Positions 7,193 to 15,302 of a stretch of 35,151 bases of DNA are shown here, in pieces. Under the pieces are notes generated by a model. That model had not been told where the DNA came from. It saw nothing but the letters and a program-made list of their open reading frames with translations, and made no database searches. Source of the stretch: Solirubrobacterales bacterium (GTDB lineage Bacteria; Actinomycetota; Thermoleophilia; Solirubrobacterales; Solirubrobacteraceae); the NCBI GenBank assembly GCA_003137075.1, contig PLES01000179.1, forward strand, positions 1 through 35,151, in the 5' to 3' direction. The position numbers were made by a program, and so were the translations under genes. Every line of letters starts with the position of its first letter. The stretch's first letter is position 1.

Positions 7193-8113
7193 TCAGCGGG
7201 TCCAGCTGTGCTCGAGCCCTAAGATCAGCTCGACGATCGCGGCGTTCAGCGGAGCTGGCACTCCCAGCTGCGTAGCCTGGCTGACGATCCCGCCGTTGAG
7301 CGTCTGGATCTCGGTGCCACGCCGGGCGCTGACGTCCTGGAGCATGCTGGGACGGTGGTTGAAGTTGGTCTTGCCGGCGGTGTCGATCAGCACTGCCGGG
7401 TCGTCCTCGAGCGTGATGCCAAGCGCGTTCGCGACTGCGCGTCCTTCCTCGATCAAGGCGCCGGCCAATCGCCGCGAGGGTGCGTGTTCGCAGAGCTGGC
7501 CATGGGTGAGACCGGTCAGTGCGCAGAGCGGGTTGGTGGAGCAGTTGAACAGCAACTTGGTCCACTGCGCACCACGCGCGTCGGCCATCGCGCTGGTCTG
7601 CATGCCACAGCTGTTAAGCAGCACCGCGAGCCCTGTGATCTCCTCCGTCGTGGCCGGCTTTGGCTCGAACGGACCGATCCAGGTCGGCCCGGGAGCGTGC
7701 AGGTGGATCACGCCGGGCTCGAGTAGTTGTACGGCCGGCAGCGTGATCCCGCGCATCACGCGCGGCACATGCTCGGCGATGATCTCCTCGTTGCCGATTC
7801 CGTTCTGGACGCTGCAGACGACGCCGTCCGCGAACAGCTGGGCCGTCGCCTTGATCGCCGGCTCCGTGACGGTTCCCTTGGTGGCGAGGATCCCGATCGA
7901 GCACGGTGGGATTGCGGCGGCGTCGGTTCGTGCCTGCACGCGTCCGACAAGCTCAACTGACCCGGTTATGCGCAGACCGTTCTGGTTGATCGTCGCGACC
8001 TGATCCTCGGAGGTGTCGTAGGCCCAGACCTCGACCTCAGGCAGTTGCGCAAGGTGGGCGGCGTAGAGACCGCCGATGGCGCCGCAGCCGACGATGCAGA
8101 TCCGCGTGGGCAC
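7193..8113 (-). CDS. Ketopantoate reductase-like (2-dehydropantoate 2-reductase family, ApbA/PanE)
   Basis: 306 residues from a GTG at 8113 (VPTRICIVGCGAIGG). An earlier in-frame start would run deep into the preceding gene and encode non-homologous residues. The Rossmann motif GCGAIGG is at about 9-15, the ILATKG strand follows, and the C-terminal domain has QWTKLLFNCSTNPLCALTG with the conserved Lys and Asn and HRPSMLQDVSARRGTEIQTLNGG, both diagnostic of the family. In biosynthesis the enzyme reduces ketopantoate with NADPH. In catabolic clusters homologues reduce other 2-oxo or beta-hydroxy acids, which fits the setting better since no other pantothenate gene is present. The gene starts 7 bp after the stop of the HbpS-like gene, so the two form one transcript. 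Confidence 0.9.
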   Translation of the reverse strand: MPTRICIVGCGAIGGLYAAHLAQLPEVEVWAYDTSEDQVATINQNGLRITGSVELVGRVQARTDAAAIPPCSIGILATKGTVTEPAIKATAQLFADGVVCSVQNGIGNEEIIAEHVPRVMRGITLPAVQLLEPGVIHLHAPGPTWIGPFEPKPATTEEITGLAVLLNSCGMQTSAMADARGAQWTKLLFNCSTNPLCALTGLTHGQLCEHAPSRRLAGALIEEGRAVANALGITLEDDPAVLIDTAGKTNFNHRPSMLQDVSARRGTEIQTLNGGIVSQATQLGVPAPLNAAIVELILGLEHSWTR

Positions 8114-8120
8114 GAGCGGC

Positions 8121-9116
8121 TCAGTCCGCCGGCAATACAGCGGCGGCGAGCCGGCCGCAGACTGACGGCGGCGGCCCGGCGATGCCGAGACCGGCAACGA
8201 CGATGCCGTCTTCAAGGATCGGCAGACCGCCGGGCGAAGACAGGATCGGATATGGCAGCGCCGCCGCCAAGCGCTCCAGCTGACCGTCCTCCGGGTACAG
8301 CTCGCCCAGCTTCTCACTCGCCACCCCGAAGGTCGCGGCGGTCGCGGCGACGGCCTCGGCCACGACCGGCGAGGCCGCAACGGCGCCGTCCATCCGGTCG
8401 AGCTGGATCGGGTCGCCGCGACGGTCGACGATCGCAAGCGAGACCAGCAGTCCCTGCTCTGTGGCGGCAGCGATCACGCGGCCTGCGAGCGCGAGCGCCC
8501 AGTGGTGCTCATCCTGGTCCTGCGCCGCCGGTGCCGGTGCCATCCCGAGCCCCGGACCGGGGTTCTCTGGGAACGAGCCGTAGGCGTTGATCCAGCGCTC
8601 GAGGTCGTCACCGTGCTGCCCCACGTACGGCCGGCCGAGCGCGTAGTGGACGAGCAGATCCTCCCCGTTCGACGGTTTCCCGTCGGCGATCAGCTTCTCA
8701 GGATCTGAGCCCGGATAGCCGACGAACGGCCCGATGCCGGCCCCCGATGCCGCGATGCCGGCGATCACCGGGCGACTGGGATCGCCGTGCTCATGGATCA
8801 GCATGCCGCCAGCGCCGGGGAAGATCGCCTCGGGCGAGCAGACCGTGAAACCGCTGACCATCGGCGCCGGGATCATCCGCATGCGTCCGAGGTGCTCGAC
8901 GCTCGGAATCTGCTGGGTCGCCGCGATCCAGGCCTTGGAGCGCGCCCGGGTCATGCCGCCGGCGCCGCCGTGATCCATGCGCGAGCCCGAGACCAGCGCC
9001 CCGGTTCCGCCGATCACGACGATTGAGCCGCGCATGCCGATCTGCTCGGCCTTGTCGATTGCACGTGCGATCAGCGCGCGAGCGTCGCTGAGCGGTAGGT
9101 CAGTGGTGCGACTCAT
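8121..9116 (-). CDS. Tandem HbpS/GlcG-like (DUF336, haem-degrading family) protein
   Basis: About 331 residues from the ATG at 9116 (MSRTTDLPLSDA); an ATG nine bases earlier at 9125 is possible. The protein contains two copies of the HbpS/GlcG domain. The first (about 5-160) has LIARAIDKAEQIGMRGSIVVIG, SRSKAWIAATQ-type sequence and AIFPGAGGMLIH. The second (about 205-330) has LALAGRVIAAATEQGLLVSLAIVDRRGD, ASPVVAEAVAATAATFG and ILSSPGGLPILEDGIVVAGLGIAG. Single-domain members form octamers that bind haem or small organic compounds, and they often occur in catabolic operons. A two-domain version is unusual. Catalytic function is not known. It is cotranscribed with the ketopantoate reductase-like gene and divergent from the methyltransferase. 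Confidence 0.85.
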   Translation of the reverse strand: MSRTTDLPLSDARALIARAIDKAEQIGMRGSIVVIGGTGALVSGSRMDHGGAGGMTRARSKAWIAATQQIPSVEHLGRMRMIPAPMVSGFTVCSPEAIFPGAGGMLIHEHGDPSRPVIAGIAASGAGIGPFVGYPGSDPEKLIADGKPSNGEDLLVHYALGRPYVGQHGDDLERWINAYGSFPENPGPGLGMAPAPAAQDQDEHHWALALAGRVIAAATEQGLLVSLAIVDRRGDPIQLDRMDGAVAASPVVAEAVAATAATFGVASEKLGELYPEDGQLERLAAALPYPILSSPGGLPILEDGIVVAGLGIAGPPPSVCGRLAAAVLPAD

Positions 9117-9126
9117 GCCGAGCAAA

Positions 9127-9155
9127 CTCTACACAGGTTGGCAAAATGTATGCAA
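9127..9155 (+). promoter_or_regulatory. Shared 29-bp regulatory element, copy 2 (methyltransferase / HbpS-like divergent promoter)
   Basis: CTCTAC at 9127-9132 and ATGTATGCAA at 9146-9155 have the 19-bp offset seen in the other copies. Between the elements TTGGCAAA is shared with copy 1. It lies 10 bp before the methyltransferase ATG and 10 bp from the ATG at 9116 of the divergent gene, so it could control both. Confidence 0.65.
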
Positions 9156-9165
9156 GGATGCAGGC

Positions 9166-9945
9166 ATGAGCGGAAGCGAACATTGGGGGCAGCGGCCCCG
9201 CGACTGGGCGGAACTCGCCGAACCATCAAACCACGTCCTGTTCACGACGGTGCTGGCTGCGCTCGCGCTGGCGCCGGGCGCGAAGCTGCTCGACATCGGC
9301 TGCGGTTCGGGCTACGCGCTGGCGCTCGCCGCCGAGCAGGGAGCAAGCGTCACCGGGCTCGACCTGACCCCGGAGCTGCTGGCGATCGCAGCCGAGCGCG
9401 TGCCGAACGCGACGCTTGTGGAAGACGGCATGGATCGTCTGCCATTCGTGGTTGGGCGCTTTGACGCGGCGGTCGGCTTCAACGCGTTCCAGTTCGCCGA
9501 CGACCCGGCAGCCGCCGTACGCGAAGCCGCCCGCGTCGTGCGAATCGGCGGGCAGGTCGCGGCAACGACCTTTGCCGAACCCGAGCGCAACGAGTCAACC
9601 GCGCTGCACCTGGCGCTCGAACCGCTGCGCGGCAGCGCTCCGCAGAGCGGCCACCATCTGCCCTACGGCCTCTCGGCGCCGGGCGGGCTCGAGCGGCTGC
9701 TCAGCGACGCCGACCTCGAGGTGACGCAGTCAGGCGAGGTCCCGGTCGTCTGGGCGCATCCCAGTGCGGAACTCGCGGTCCGGGCCGTGCTCGCCTCCGG
9801 CGGCGGCGCGATGGCGATCGCGGCGGCCGGCGAGGCCGCCGCTGCGCAGGCGCTGCTCGACGGTGTGAAGCCGTTCACGCTGGCCGACGGTCGCGTGGAG
9901 ATGCACAACGTCTTCCGCTTCGCGATCGGCGCCAAGCGCCACTGA
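9166..9945 (+). CDS. Class I SAM-dependent methyltransferase
   Basis: 259 residues from the ATG at 9166 (MSGSEHWGQRPRDWAELAEP). The longer open frame begins inside the divergent gene and is not needed. Motif I is KLLDIGCGSGYALALAAEQGASVTGLDLTPELL (about 43-75), motif post-I is the D of GLDLT, and motif II is RFDAAVGFNAFQFADDP, with ARVVRIGGQVAATTF following. This is the UbiE/COQ5-like Methyltransf_11 fold. The substrate is unknown. A methyltransferase in a degradative cluster might modify a toxic intermediate or be unrelated in function, but it shares the regulatory element with the catabolic operons. Its 3' end is followed by a strong bidirectional hairpin. Confidence 0.88.
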   Translation: MSGSEHWGQRPRDWAELAEPSNHVLFTTVLAALALAPGAKLLDIGCGSGYALALAAEQGASVTGLDLTPELLAIAAERVPNATLVEDGMDRLPFVVGRFDAAVGFNAFQFADDPAAAVREAARVVRIGGQVAATTFAEPERNESTALHLALEPLRGSAPQSGHHLPYGLSAPGGLERLLSDADLEVTQSGEVPVVWAHPSAELAVRAVLASGGGAMAIAAAGEAAAAQALLDGVKPFTLADGRVEMHNVFRFAIGAKRH

Positions 9946-9954
9946 CGTAAAGCG

Positions 9955-10000
9955 TTCGTCCGACCTGGACTTCGTTATTTAGAAGTTCAGGTCGGACGAA
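9955..10000. terminator. Strong bidirectional hairpin between convergent genes
   Basis: A 19-bp stem (TTCGTCCGACCTGGACTTC at 9955-9973 with its complement at 9982-10000, one G-T type mismatch) surrounds the AT-rich loop GTTATTTA. It lies 9 bp after the methyltransferase stop and 11 bp after the stop of the convergent FMN reductase-like gene. It is therefore well placed to terminate both transcripts, though neither side has a long T-run. Confidence 0.8.
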
Positions 10001-10011
10001 ACCGCGTCGCC

Positions 10012-10941
10012 CTAACTCCCAGGCGTGATCCGGCGCTCGTATTGCGCGTAGACCGAAGCCCGCCGCTCGATCTCCGCGGCCAGCGCACCTTGGATCTGTC
10101 CGGTCTCCTGCACCTCGACAAAGTGCTCACGCTTTTCGGTCAGTCCGATCACCGACTTCTCCAGGCCGGCCGGATCGTCGAACGCGACCACAGCCTGACC
10201 GTCGGCAACCGAAAGCCGCCCGGCGGCCCCACAGGTGACGCACTCCACAGCGGTGCCGTGGATCTCAACCGCAGAGAGGTGGCACAGCGGGCAGAGCCCA
10301 GGCTCGCCGCGGTACTCGACCTGCTCGAACGGCCGGCCGAGCTGCGAGCCGACGCTGCGCCCGACGCGGGCGGCGTTGACCAGGGCGGCGGCGTCGAGCA
10401 CAACGGCCCTGGGCATGCCGGCGCCGCCGACCAGCAGCTGATCGGCGACGGCGATGTTCGAGGAGAACATCATCTGGTGCATCAGCGGCAGCGCCAGCCC
10501 GCGCCACTGCGTGGTGAGGGCGCCGCCGACGGCGATCAGCCCCGCGACCCGCGGGCGAAAGACGCGCTCGTCATACGGGAACGCGACCGGTGGGGTCTCG
10601 CCGGCCTGGAGCATCGATCGATAGTTCTCGGCAAAGACCACATCGGCGGCCGGGCCGGAGAGGCGGTCGGCCACGAGCTTCAGCTTGCCGGGGATCGTGC
10701 GCGAATAGATCGGCGCGGAGACGATCAGCCCGTCGCTCTCCATTACCTGGTCCCAGAGCCAAGCGCCGTCATCCTCGGTCGCGACCGCGACCGGCCCCAC
10801 AGGCCGGGTGGGCAGGGTGAGATCGTCGAGTCGCAGCAGGCTGACCTGGGCGCCCTCATCCTCGGCGGCGTGCAGCGCGACCTTGAGCAGGATCTCGGCG
10901 CTGCCGTCGGGGTTGCCGGCGCTCAAGCCCAGCACTCTCAC
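10012..10941 (-). CDS. NADPH-dependent FMN reductase-like flavoprotein with C-terminal Cys4 zinc-ribbon-like insert
   Basis: 309 residues. The first 200 form a flavodoxin-like NADPH:FMN reductase domain: VLGLSAGNPDGSAEILLKVALHAAEDEGAQV, APIYSRTIPGKLKLVADRL and the FRPRVAGLIAVGGALTTQW strand. Residues around 215-240 contain CPLCHLSAVEIHGTAVECVTCGAAGRL, a CxxC-CxxC pair resembling a rubredoxin or zinc-ribbon knuckle, followed by a helical tail. The start overlaps the stop of the flavin monooxygenase gene by 4 bp (ATGA). The likely role is to supply reduced flavin, or to reduce a quinone or other pathway compound. The metal-binding appendix is odd for the family. Confidence 0.85.
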   Translation of the reverse strand: MRVLGLSAGNPDGSAEILLKVALHAAEDEGAQVSLLRLDDLTLPTRPVGPVAVATEDDGAWLWDQVMESDGLIVSAPIYSRTIPGKLKLVADRLSGPAADVVFAENYRSMLQAGETPPVAFPYDERVFRPRVAGLIAVGGALTTQWRGLALPLMHQMMFSSNIAVADQLLVGGAGMPRAVVLDAAALVNAARVGRSVGSQLGRPFEQVEYRGEPGLCPLCHLSAVEIHGTAVECVTCGAAGRLSVADGQAVVAFDDPAGLEKSVIGLTEKREHFVEVQETGQIQGALAAEIERRASVYAQYERRITPGS

Positions 10942-12182
10942 GCGCTCACCCCAGTCGGCTCAGCCGGCGAAGGTCCGCGCAGGCCGCCACCGCCGAAGCG
11001 GTTGTGGTCAGCGGCGATCTCCATCAGGGGGTAGGTGGCTGCACGCATCTGATCCTCATAGGCCGCGACCGCGTACAACAACCCACGCTCGCCGCGATCA
11101 GCGGCCAGTAGCTGATCCCGCAGCACCGCTGCGTTGTGCATCGCCATGTTGGCGCCCTTACCGAGCGTCGGCAGCATCGCGGTGATTGAGTCGCCAAGGT
11201 ACGTGACGCGCGAGGTCTGCCACGGAGGGGTTGGGTCGAGGCGCCGGAACGGGTGCGAGAAGAGCGTCGCCGGATCAATCCGCGCTACCAGGCCCTGCAG
11301 CACGGGATGCCATCCGGCGACCGCCGCGATCATCGTCTCATGCATCAGTCGCGGGGTCTCGGGTGTCCACTCCGCGAGCGGCGGCACCTCGACCCCGGGC
11401 GGGATCGCACCGTTGAGCATGAAGTAGGGCTCAGCCTCATCGAAGCTGCCGGCGACGCCGAGCTCGGCCGCAGCCTGCTTCAGCGGCTGGCGCGGGTCCC
11501 AGTGGCCGACGCCCATCATCGTCCCGCGACCATCGGAGATGATCGCGAAGCCCGCGTCCCAGATCGCCTGTGGCAGCTCTGCCACCGCCTCCTTGGTCAA
11601 CGGCGAGCGCCCGAACAAGCCGAGCGCGCCGACCGGTGACGGGATTATCTCGACCTCTGGCATCAGCTTTCTGCGAACCGCAGATCCGACCCCGTCGGCC
11701 GCGACCAGCACGTCACCCTCGAACCTGGACCCGTCGGCCAGCACCAGCGTCACACCGCCGTCGCTGAGCTCGACATGCGCGACCTCAGCGCCGTGATGAA
11801 CGACGTCGTCGAGCCCGGCCAGCAGGATCTGGCGGAAGCTGCGGCGGTCAATGTTGGTCGGCGGCCGCTCGCCCGTCGCCGCCTCACCGAAATGCGGCAT
11901 CGAGGTAAGGACGTTGCCGCCGGGGTCGAGCACGACCGACTGGTCGTGGCCCGACATCGTCTGGCCACAGGCGCGCTTGAAGAGCTCGTAGAGCTCGGGT
12001 GCGAGACAGGCCTCAAGGCCCTGATCGCCCTCGACATCGAGGTTCAGCAGGTAACCCGTGCGCCAGCGATCGAGCGGGTCGCGCTCGAAGAGCAGGCACT
12101 CGACACCCTCGCGGCGCAGCCCCTGCGCGAGCGTCAGGCCGGCGATGCCGCCGCCGGCGATCAGGACCTTGATCGAAGCCAT
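10938..12182 (-). CDS. FAD-dependent aromatic monooxygenase (PHBH fold, PF01494)
   Basis: 414 residues from the ATG at 12182 (MASIKVLIAGGGIAGL); upstream in-frame sequence is low-complexity and overlaps the bicupin gene. The dinucleotide motif is GGGIAGLTLAQGLRREG at about 8-24 with the acidic end FERD. The DG motif appears as VLVAADGVGSAVRRKL (about 160-175) and the GD motif as YLGDSITAMLPTLGKGANMAMHNAAVLRDQL (about 305-335), lacking the usual GDAAH histidine. Such enzymes hydroxylate phenolic rings using NAD(P)H and oxygen. It sits between a bicupin dioxygenase-like gene (10 bp upstream) and an FMN reductase-like gene, arguing for ring hydroxylation followed by oxygenolytic cleavage. The exact substrate is unknown. 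Confidence 0.9.
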   Translation of the reverse strand: MASIKVLIAGGGIAGLTLAQGLRREGVECLLFERDPLDRWRTGYLLNLDVEGDQGLEACLAPELYELFKRACGQTMSGHDQSVVLDPGGNVLTSMPHFGEAATGERPPTNIDRRSFRQILLAGLDDVVHHGAEVAHVELSDGGVTLVLADGSRFEGDVLVAADGVGSAVRRKLMPEVEIIPSPVGALGLFGRSPLTKEAVAELPQAIWDAGFAIISDGRGTMMGVGHWDPRQPLKQAAAELGVAGSFDEAEPYFMLNGAIPPGVEVPPLAEWTPETPRLMHETMIAAVAGWHPVLQGLVARIDPATLFSHPFRRLDPTPPWQTSRVTYLGDSITAMLPTLGKGANMAMHNAAVLRDQLLAADRGERGLLYAVAAYEDQMRAATYPLMEIAADHNRFGGGGLRGPSPAEPTGVSA

Positions 12183-12192
12183 CTCGGCGCTC

Positions 12193-13212
12193 CTAGACGA
12201 AGACGATGTCGAGTTCAGCGGCCGCAGCCGCCAACTTGTCGCGATCAACGGCGCGCGCTTGCTCCGGGAAGATCCGCTGCTCTGCGATCTGGCCGGCAAC
12301 TTCGTGGAAACGCTCGACGCCCGCCGGGCCGTACATGCTCGCGAAGCGCGTCAGCTGTGCCTCCATCGCGTAGCTGTGCTCGCTGCCCGCGGGGATGCTG
12401 AAAAAGTCGCCTCGGGTCAGCAGGTGCTCCTCACCGTTGACGGTCACGCGCAGGCGCCCGTCCAGGCAGTAGATCGCCTCGTAGGTCTTTTCGTGTGCGT
12501 GCAGCGGGATCGCGGGCGAGCGCGGGCCTTCGGTGACGGTCATGCCGAGCTGGCCGTCGCTTTCGGCACCGGTCATCAACTGGAAGGCGATCTGGCCGAA
12601 GAGCTCGTGGCGCGGCCCCTCACCGGCTCGCAGGAAGTAGGCGCTGGCGCTCCCGGGCAGCCGGTCATCGGGGCCGGTGCCGGCATCCGGGTAGGGCTCC
12701 TGCGGGAAGTACTTCATCGCGAACCTGGCCTCGGCCTCACCGAACTTGGCGAACGGCGGCGGGCTGTTGTCAACCTGGGGATAGGCCGGCCCCGCGTAAG
12801 GGGTGCCGGTCAGGTCGAAGAAACGGTCCCAGCCGGCCGGGGCGATCGGCCCCATGAACTGGCTGTAATGCCCGTGGAACTGGTAGGCGTGCAGCACGCC
12901 GGCGGGAACGCTGGCGACGTCACCGGGGTGCAGGATGCGGCTGACGCCGTCCGCCCAGACCTGAACCTGGCCACGGACACAGAAGAAGTAGTCATGCTCG
13001 TTGTCGTGGCGGTGCATCGGGATCGGGCGCCCGGCGGGGCCGACGGCAGTCATCGCCGACATCGCACCGGCGGTCTCCTCGGTACCGGCCAGCGCACGGC
13101 CGACCTGGCCTAGAAGCAGGTGTGCGCGACCGTCGCCGTCGGCGAGGTAATACGGCACCGGCTCACCCGGAAGCTCCCGGAAGGGCAGCGTTGTATCGAC
13201 TCGAAATGACAT
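12193..13212 (-). CDS. Bicupin protein, quercetin 2,3-dioxygenase-like
   Basis: 339 residues with two cupin barrels, the arrangement of quercetin 2,3-dioxygenases. Barrel 1 has HRHDNEHDYFFCVRG and GDVASVPAGVLHAY (about 67-110). Barrel 2 has HAHEKTYEAIYCLDGRL and GDFFSIPAGSEHSYAM (about 240-295). In the pattern HxH-x4-E-x6-G, barrel 2 keeps the Glu, whereas barrel 1 has Asp at that position (with a Glu two residues earlier). If metal-dependent, the enzyme might cleave an activated C-C bond of a flavonol or related enediol ketone. It is the first gene of an operon with a flavin monooxygenase and a flavin reductase. The shared regulatory element is 28 bp before the ATG. Confidence 0.85.
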   Translation of the reverse strand: MSFRVDTTLPFRELPGEPVPYYLADGDGRAHLLLGQVGRALAGTEETAGAMSAMTAVGPAGRPIPMHRHDNEHDYFFCVRGQVQVWADGVSRILHPGDVASVPAGVLHAYQFHGHYSQFMGPIAPAGWDRFFDLTGTPYAGPAYPQVDNSPPPFAKFGEAEARFAMKYFPQEPYPDAGTGPDDRLPGSASAYFLRAGEGPRHELFGQIAFQLMTGAESDGQLGMTVTEGPRSPAIPLHAHEKTYEAIYCLDGRLRVTVNGEEHLLTRGDFFSIPAGSEHSYAMEAQLTRFASMYGPAGVERFHEVAGQIAEQRIFPEQARAVDRDKLAAAAAELDIVFV

Positions 13213-13240
13213 GACCCTCTCCTAGGCCTCGTTTCCAGTA

Positions 13241-13269
13241 TTGTATACAGACTGATCAAATGCGTGCAG
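13241..13269 (-). promoter_or_regulatory. Shared 29-bp regulatory element, copy 3 (bicupin operon / divergent SDR)
   Basis: TTGTATACAG at 13241-13250 contains the perfect palindrome TGTATACA. The second CAG ends at 13269, 19 bp further. It is located 28 bp from the bicupin ATG and 4 bp from the divergent SDR ATG, so a bound regulator would cover the SDR promoter or start as well. Confidence 0.75.
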
Positions 13270-13273
13270 AACT

Positions 13274-13963
13274 GTGATGAAGCGTGTAGCCGCGGTGACC
13301 GGCGGCGCGGGAGCGATCGGCGGGGCTATAGCGCAGCACCTGCGCGACAGCGGCCACACCGTCGAGGTCCTGGACCTCAACGCAGAGTCTCCCGTCAACC
13401 TCGCCCAGCAGGGCGAGGTTCAAGGCGCCGCGGCGAGCCTGCTCGAGCGCCATGGGCGGATCGACGTGCTGGTCCATGCCGCCGCAGCCTTCGACCAGGC
13501 GAACCTCGCCGAGCTCGACCTGGCCAGCTGGCGCCACGTCCAGGCGGTCAACGTCGAGGCGGCGCTCTGGCTCGCGCAAGCGTTCGCCCCGGGCATGGCT
13601 CAGAGCCGTTTTGGGCGCATCGTCTTCGTCGTCTCGGACACCGTCTGGGACCCGCCCGCCGAAGAACTGCTGCCCTACGTGGCGAGCAAGGCGGCGCTGA
13701 TCGGAGTCGCCCGTTCACTTGCCAGGGCGCTCGGCAAGGATGGAATCACCGTCAACTGCGTCGCGCCCGGACTGACTCGCACACCGGCCGCGCAGGCCGG
13801 GATGCCGCAGGCTTCCTTTGAAGCCGTGCGCGCGCGAATGGCGATCGACCGCGACCTGCTGCCGTCCGACATCGCCGCGGCCGTCGGCTTCCTGAGCTCG
13901 GACGCGGCCGGGGCGCTTACGGGGCAGACCCTGTGTGCGGACGGCGGGCTGGTCCTGCGTTGA
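13274..13963 (+). CDS. SDR family NAD(P)-dependent oxidoreductase (short)
   Basis: 229 residues, somewhat shorter than usual because the segment after the first Rossmann unit is missing: VTGGAGAIGGAIAQHLRDSG leads straight to EVLDLNAESPVNLAQQGEVQG, then HAAAAFDQ. The catalytic residues are intact in FVVSDTVWDPPAEELLPYVASKAA (Ser, Tyr, Lys) and the C-terminus is LTGQTLCADGGLVLR. The compact form resembles dihydrodiol-dehydrogenase-like or cyclohexadienediol-type SDRs. It diverges from the bicupin operon over a shared regulatory element. Its 3' end overlaps the convergent BBE gene by 47 bp. Confidence 0.87.
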   Translation: MMKRVAAVTGGAGAIGGAIAQHLRDSGHTVEVLDLNAESPVNLAQQGEVQGAAASLLERHGRIDVLVHAAAAFDQANLAELDLASWRHVQAVNVEAALWLAQAFAPGMAQSRFGRIVFVVSDTVWDPPAEELLPYVASKAALIGVARSLARALGKDGITVNCVAPGLTRTPAAQAGMPQASFEAVRARMAIDRDLLPSDIAAAVGFLSSDAAGALTGQTLCADGGLVLR

Positions 13964-15302
13964 GCTGCGCGCCCGGCGCAATCAGGTAAGAGCAGAAGCG
14001 CCCTTCGGGATCGCGGCGCGCGCGGACCTGCTCGAGTCGCGCGAAGTTCTCGTCTGAGAGGAAGCGGTCGGAGCGGCGGATGAAGTCGGTGTCGCCGAGA
14101 TACACGCCTTTGCCGAGCTCCGCGAGCCGACGCGTGTGGTCGACGACCCACTGTTGGTGGTGCTCATCGTCGGCGGCGTCGGGCCAGATCGCGTAGGTCG
14201 CCACGTAGGCGCGCCCCTCGACCGAGAAGGCCATATCCGGCAGTTCCCGGTTCGGCGACCAGCCGTACCAGATCGAGAAGGAGTGCTCGGTCGGCAGTTG
14301 CGACCAGAGATTTCTGAGCAGCGGCGCCAACTCAGGGCCGCGAGCGTCGGTCCAGGTGCAGTCCGCGGCGTAGCGATAGCCCTCGGGGTTCTGTGCACCC
14401 TGGGCGTCGTTCTCGGCCTCGACGGTGGTCGGGCCGCGCTCGTGCCCGATCGCCCGGTCGGCGAGCGGGCAGGCAGCAAGTGGCGCCAGCACCCGCTCCG
14501 CCTCCTGTTCGCTCTCGCACATCGCGGTGGTATGCAGCAACAGCACCGGTGGACCCTGCGGGCGCGGAACCCGGGTAGCCGCGATCACCGGCTCCACCAC
14601 GCGGTCAAGACTCGGCAGGAGCTCGTCTATCCAGGCCAGCAGATGTTCGAGCTCGGCGAGCTCGAACATCCAGGTGTCGTGGGTCATCGCCTTCGGCAGC
14701 GGATAGGTACGCAGATAGAAGCGCGTGATGACGCCCATGAAGCCCGGGCCGGCGCCGCGCGCGGCCCACAGCAGATCCGTGTTCTGGGCCTCATCGGCGT
14801 GTACCAGCTGACCATCCGCGGTGACCACATCTATCGCGACGACGCGCTCACAGGCCCATCCGTAACGACGCGAGTTCCAGCCCTGCCCGCCCTGCAGCAG
14901 GAAGCCACCAAGCCCGACGCTCGGGCAGTGCCCGCCCGGGAAGGCGGCGCCGTGTGAGCTCAGGAAGGGAGTCAGCTCGGTCCCGCCCTGGACGGCCGGG
15001 TTGACGGTGGCGATCCCGCTCGCGGGCTCAAAGGTCATGTCGCGCATGCGCCCCAGATCGATCAGCAGCGCCTCGTCGCGTAGGCTCCACGCGGCCCAGC
15101 TGTGGCCACCGGAGCGGACCGAGACCTTGAGTCCTCGCGCACGCGCGAGACGCACCCCGGCAATCACGTCCTCTTCGTTCTGCGCGAGCAGCACCGCCGC
15201 CGGGTAGCGCTCGGGCCGGCGGGCGTTGAAGACGCGGCCGACGCGTGCATCTTCGTAGCCGGGCTCGCCGCGCCAGATGATCTCGCCGCTGAAGCCGCTC
15301 AC
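13917..15302 (-). CDS. FAD-dependent oxidase of the berberine bridge enzyme (BBE) family, bicovalent FAD type
   Basis: 461 residues from the GTG at 15302, which overlaps the preceding stop by 4 bp; the longer open frame is a shadow of the SDR gene. The PCMH FAD-binding domain (about 30-210) includes KVSVRSGGHSWAAWS, whose His is the 8-alpha attachment site, and FPGGHCPSVGLGGFLLQGGQGW, whose Cys is the second attachment site. This predicts a doubly linked FAD. The C-terminal BBE-like segment reads FLSDENFARLEQVRARRDPEGRF. Such enzymes oxidise alcohols, including polycyclic or glycosidic ones, to ketones or acids with oxygen as acceptor. It is the third gene of a VOC-SDR-BBE operon. A 47-bp tail overlaps the convergent SDR gene. 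Confidence 0.9.
   Translation of the reverse strand: MSGFSGEIIWRGEPGYEDARVGRVFNARRPERYPAAVLLAQNEEDVIAGVRLARARGLKVSVRSGGHSWAAWSLRDEALLIDLGRMRDMTFEPASGIATVNPAVQGGTELTPFLSSHGAAFPGGHCPSVGLGGFLLQGGQGWNSRRYGWACERVVAIDVVTADGQLVHADEAQNTDLLWAARGAGPGFMGVITRFYLRTYPLPKAMTHDTWMFELAELEHLLAWIDELLPSLDRVVEPVIAATRVPRPQGPPVLLLHTTAMCESEQEAERVLAPLAACPLADRAIGHERGPTTVEAENDAQGAQNPEGYRYAADCTWTDARGPELAPLLRNLWSQLPTEHSFSIWYGWSPNRELPDMAFSVEGRAYVATYAIWPDAADDEHHQQWVVDHTRRLAELGKGVYLGDTDFIRRSDRFLSDENFARLEQVRARRDPEGRFCSYLIAPGAQLNAGPARRPHTGSAP

Noticed and set aside
9955-10000. Riboswitch or T-box reading of the long hairpin
   Set aside because: It lies at the 3' ends of two convergent genes and is a simple stem-loop, so termination explains it.
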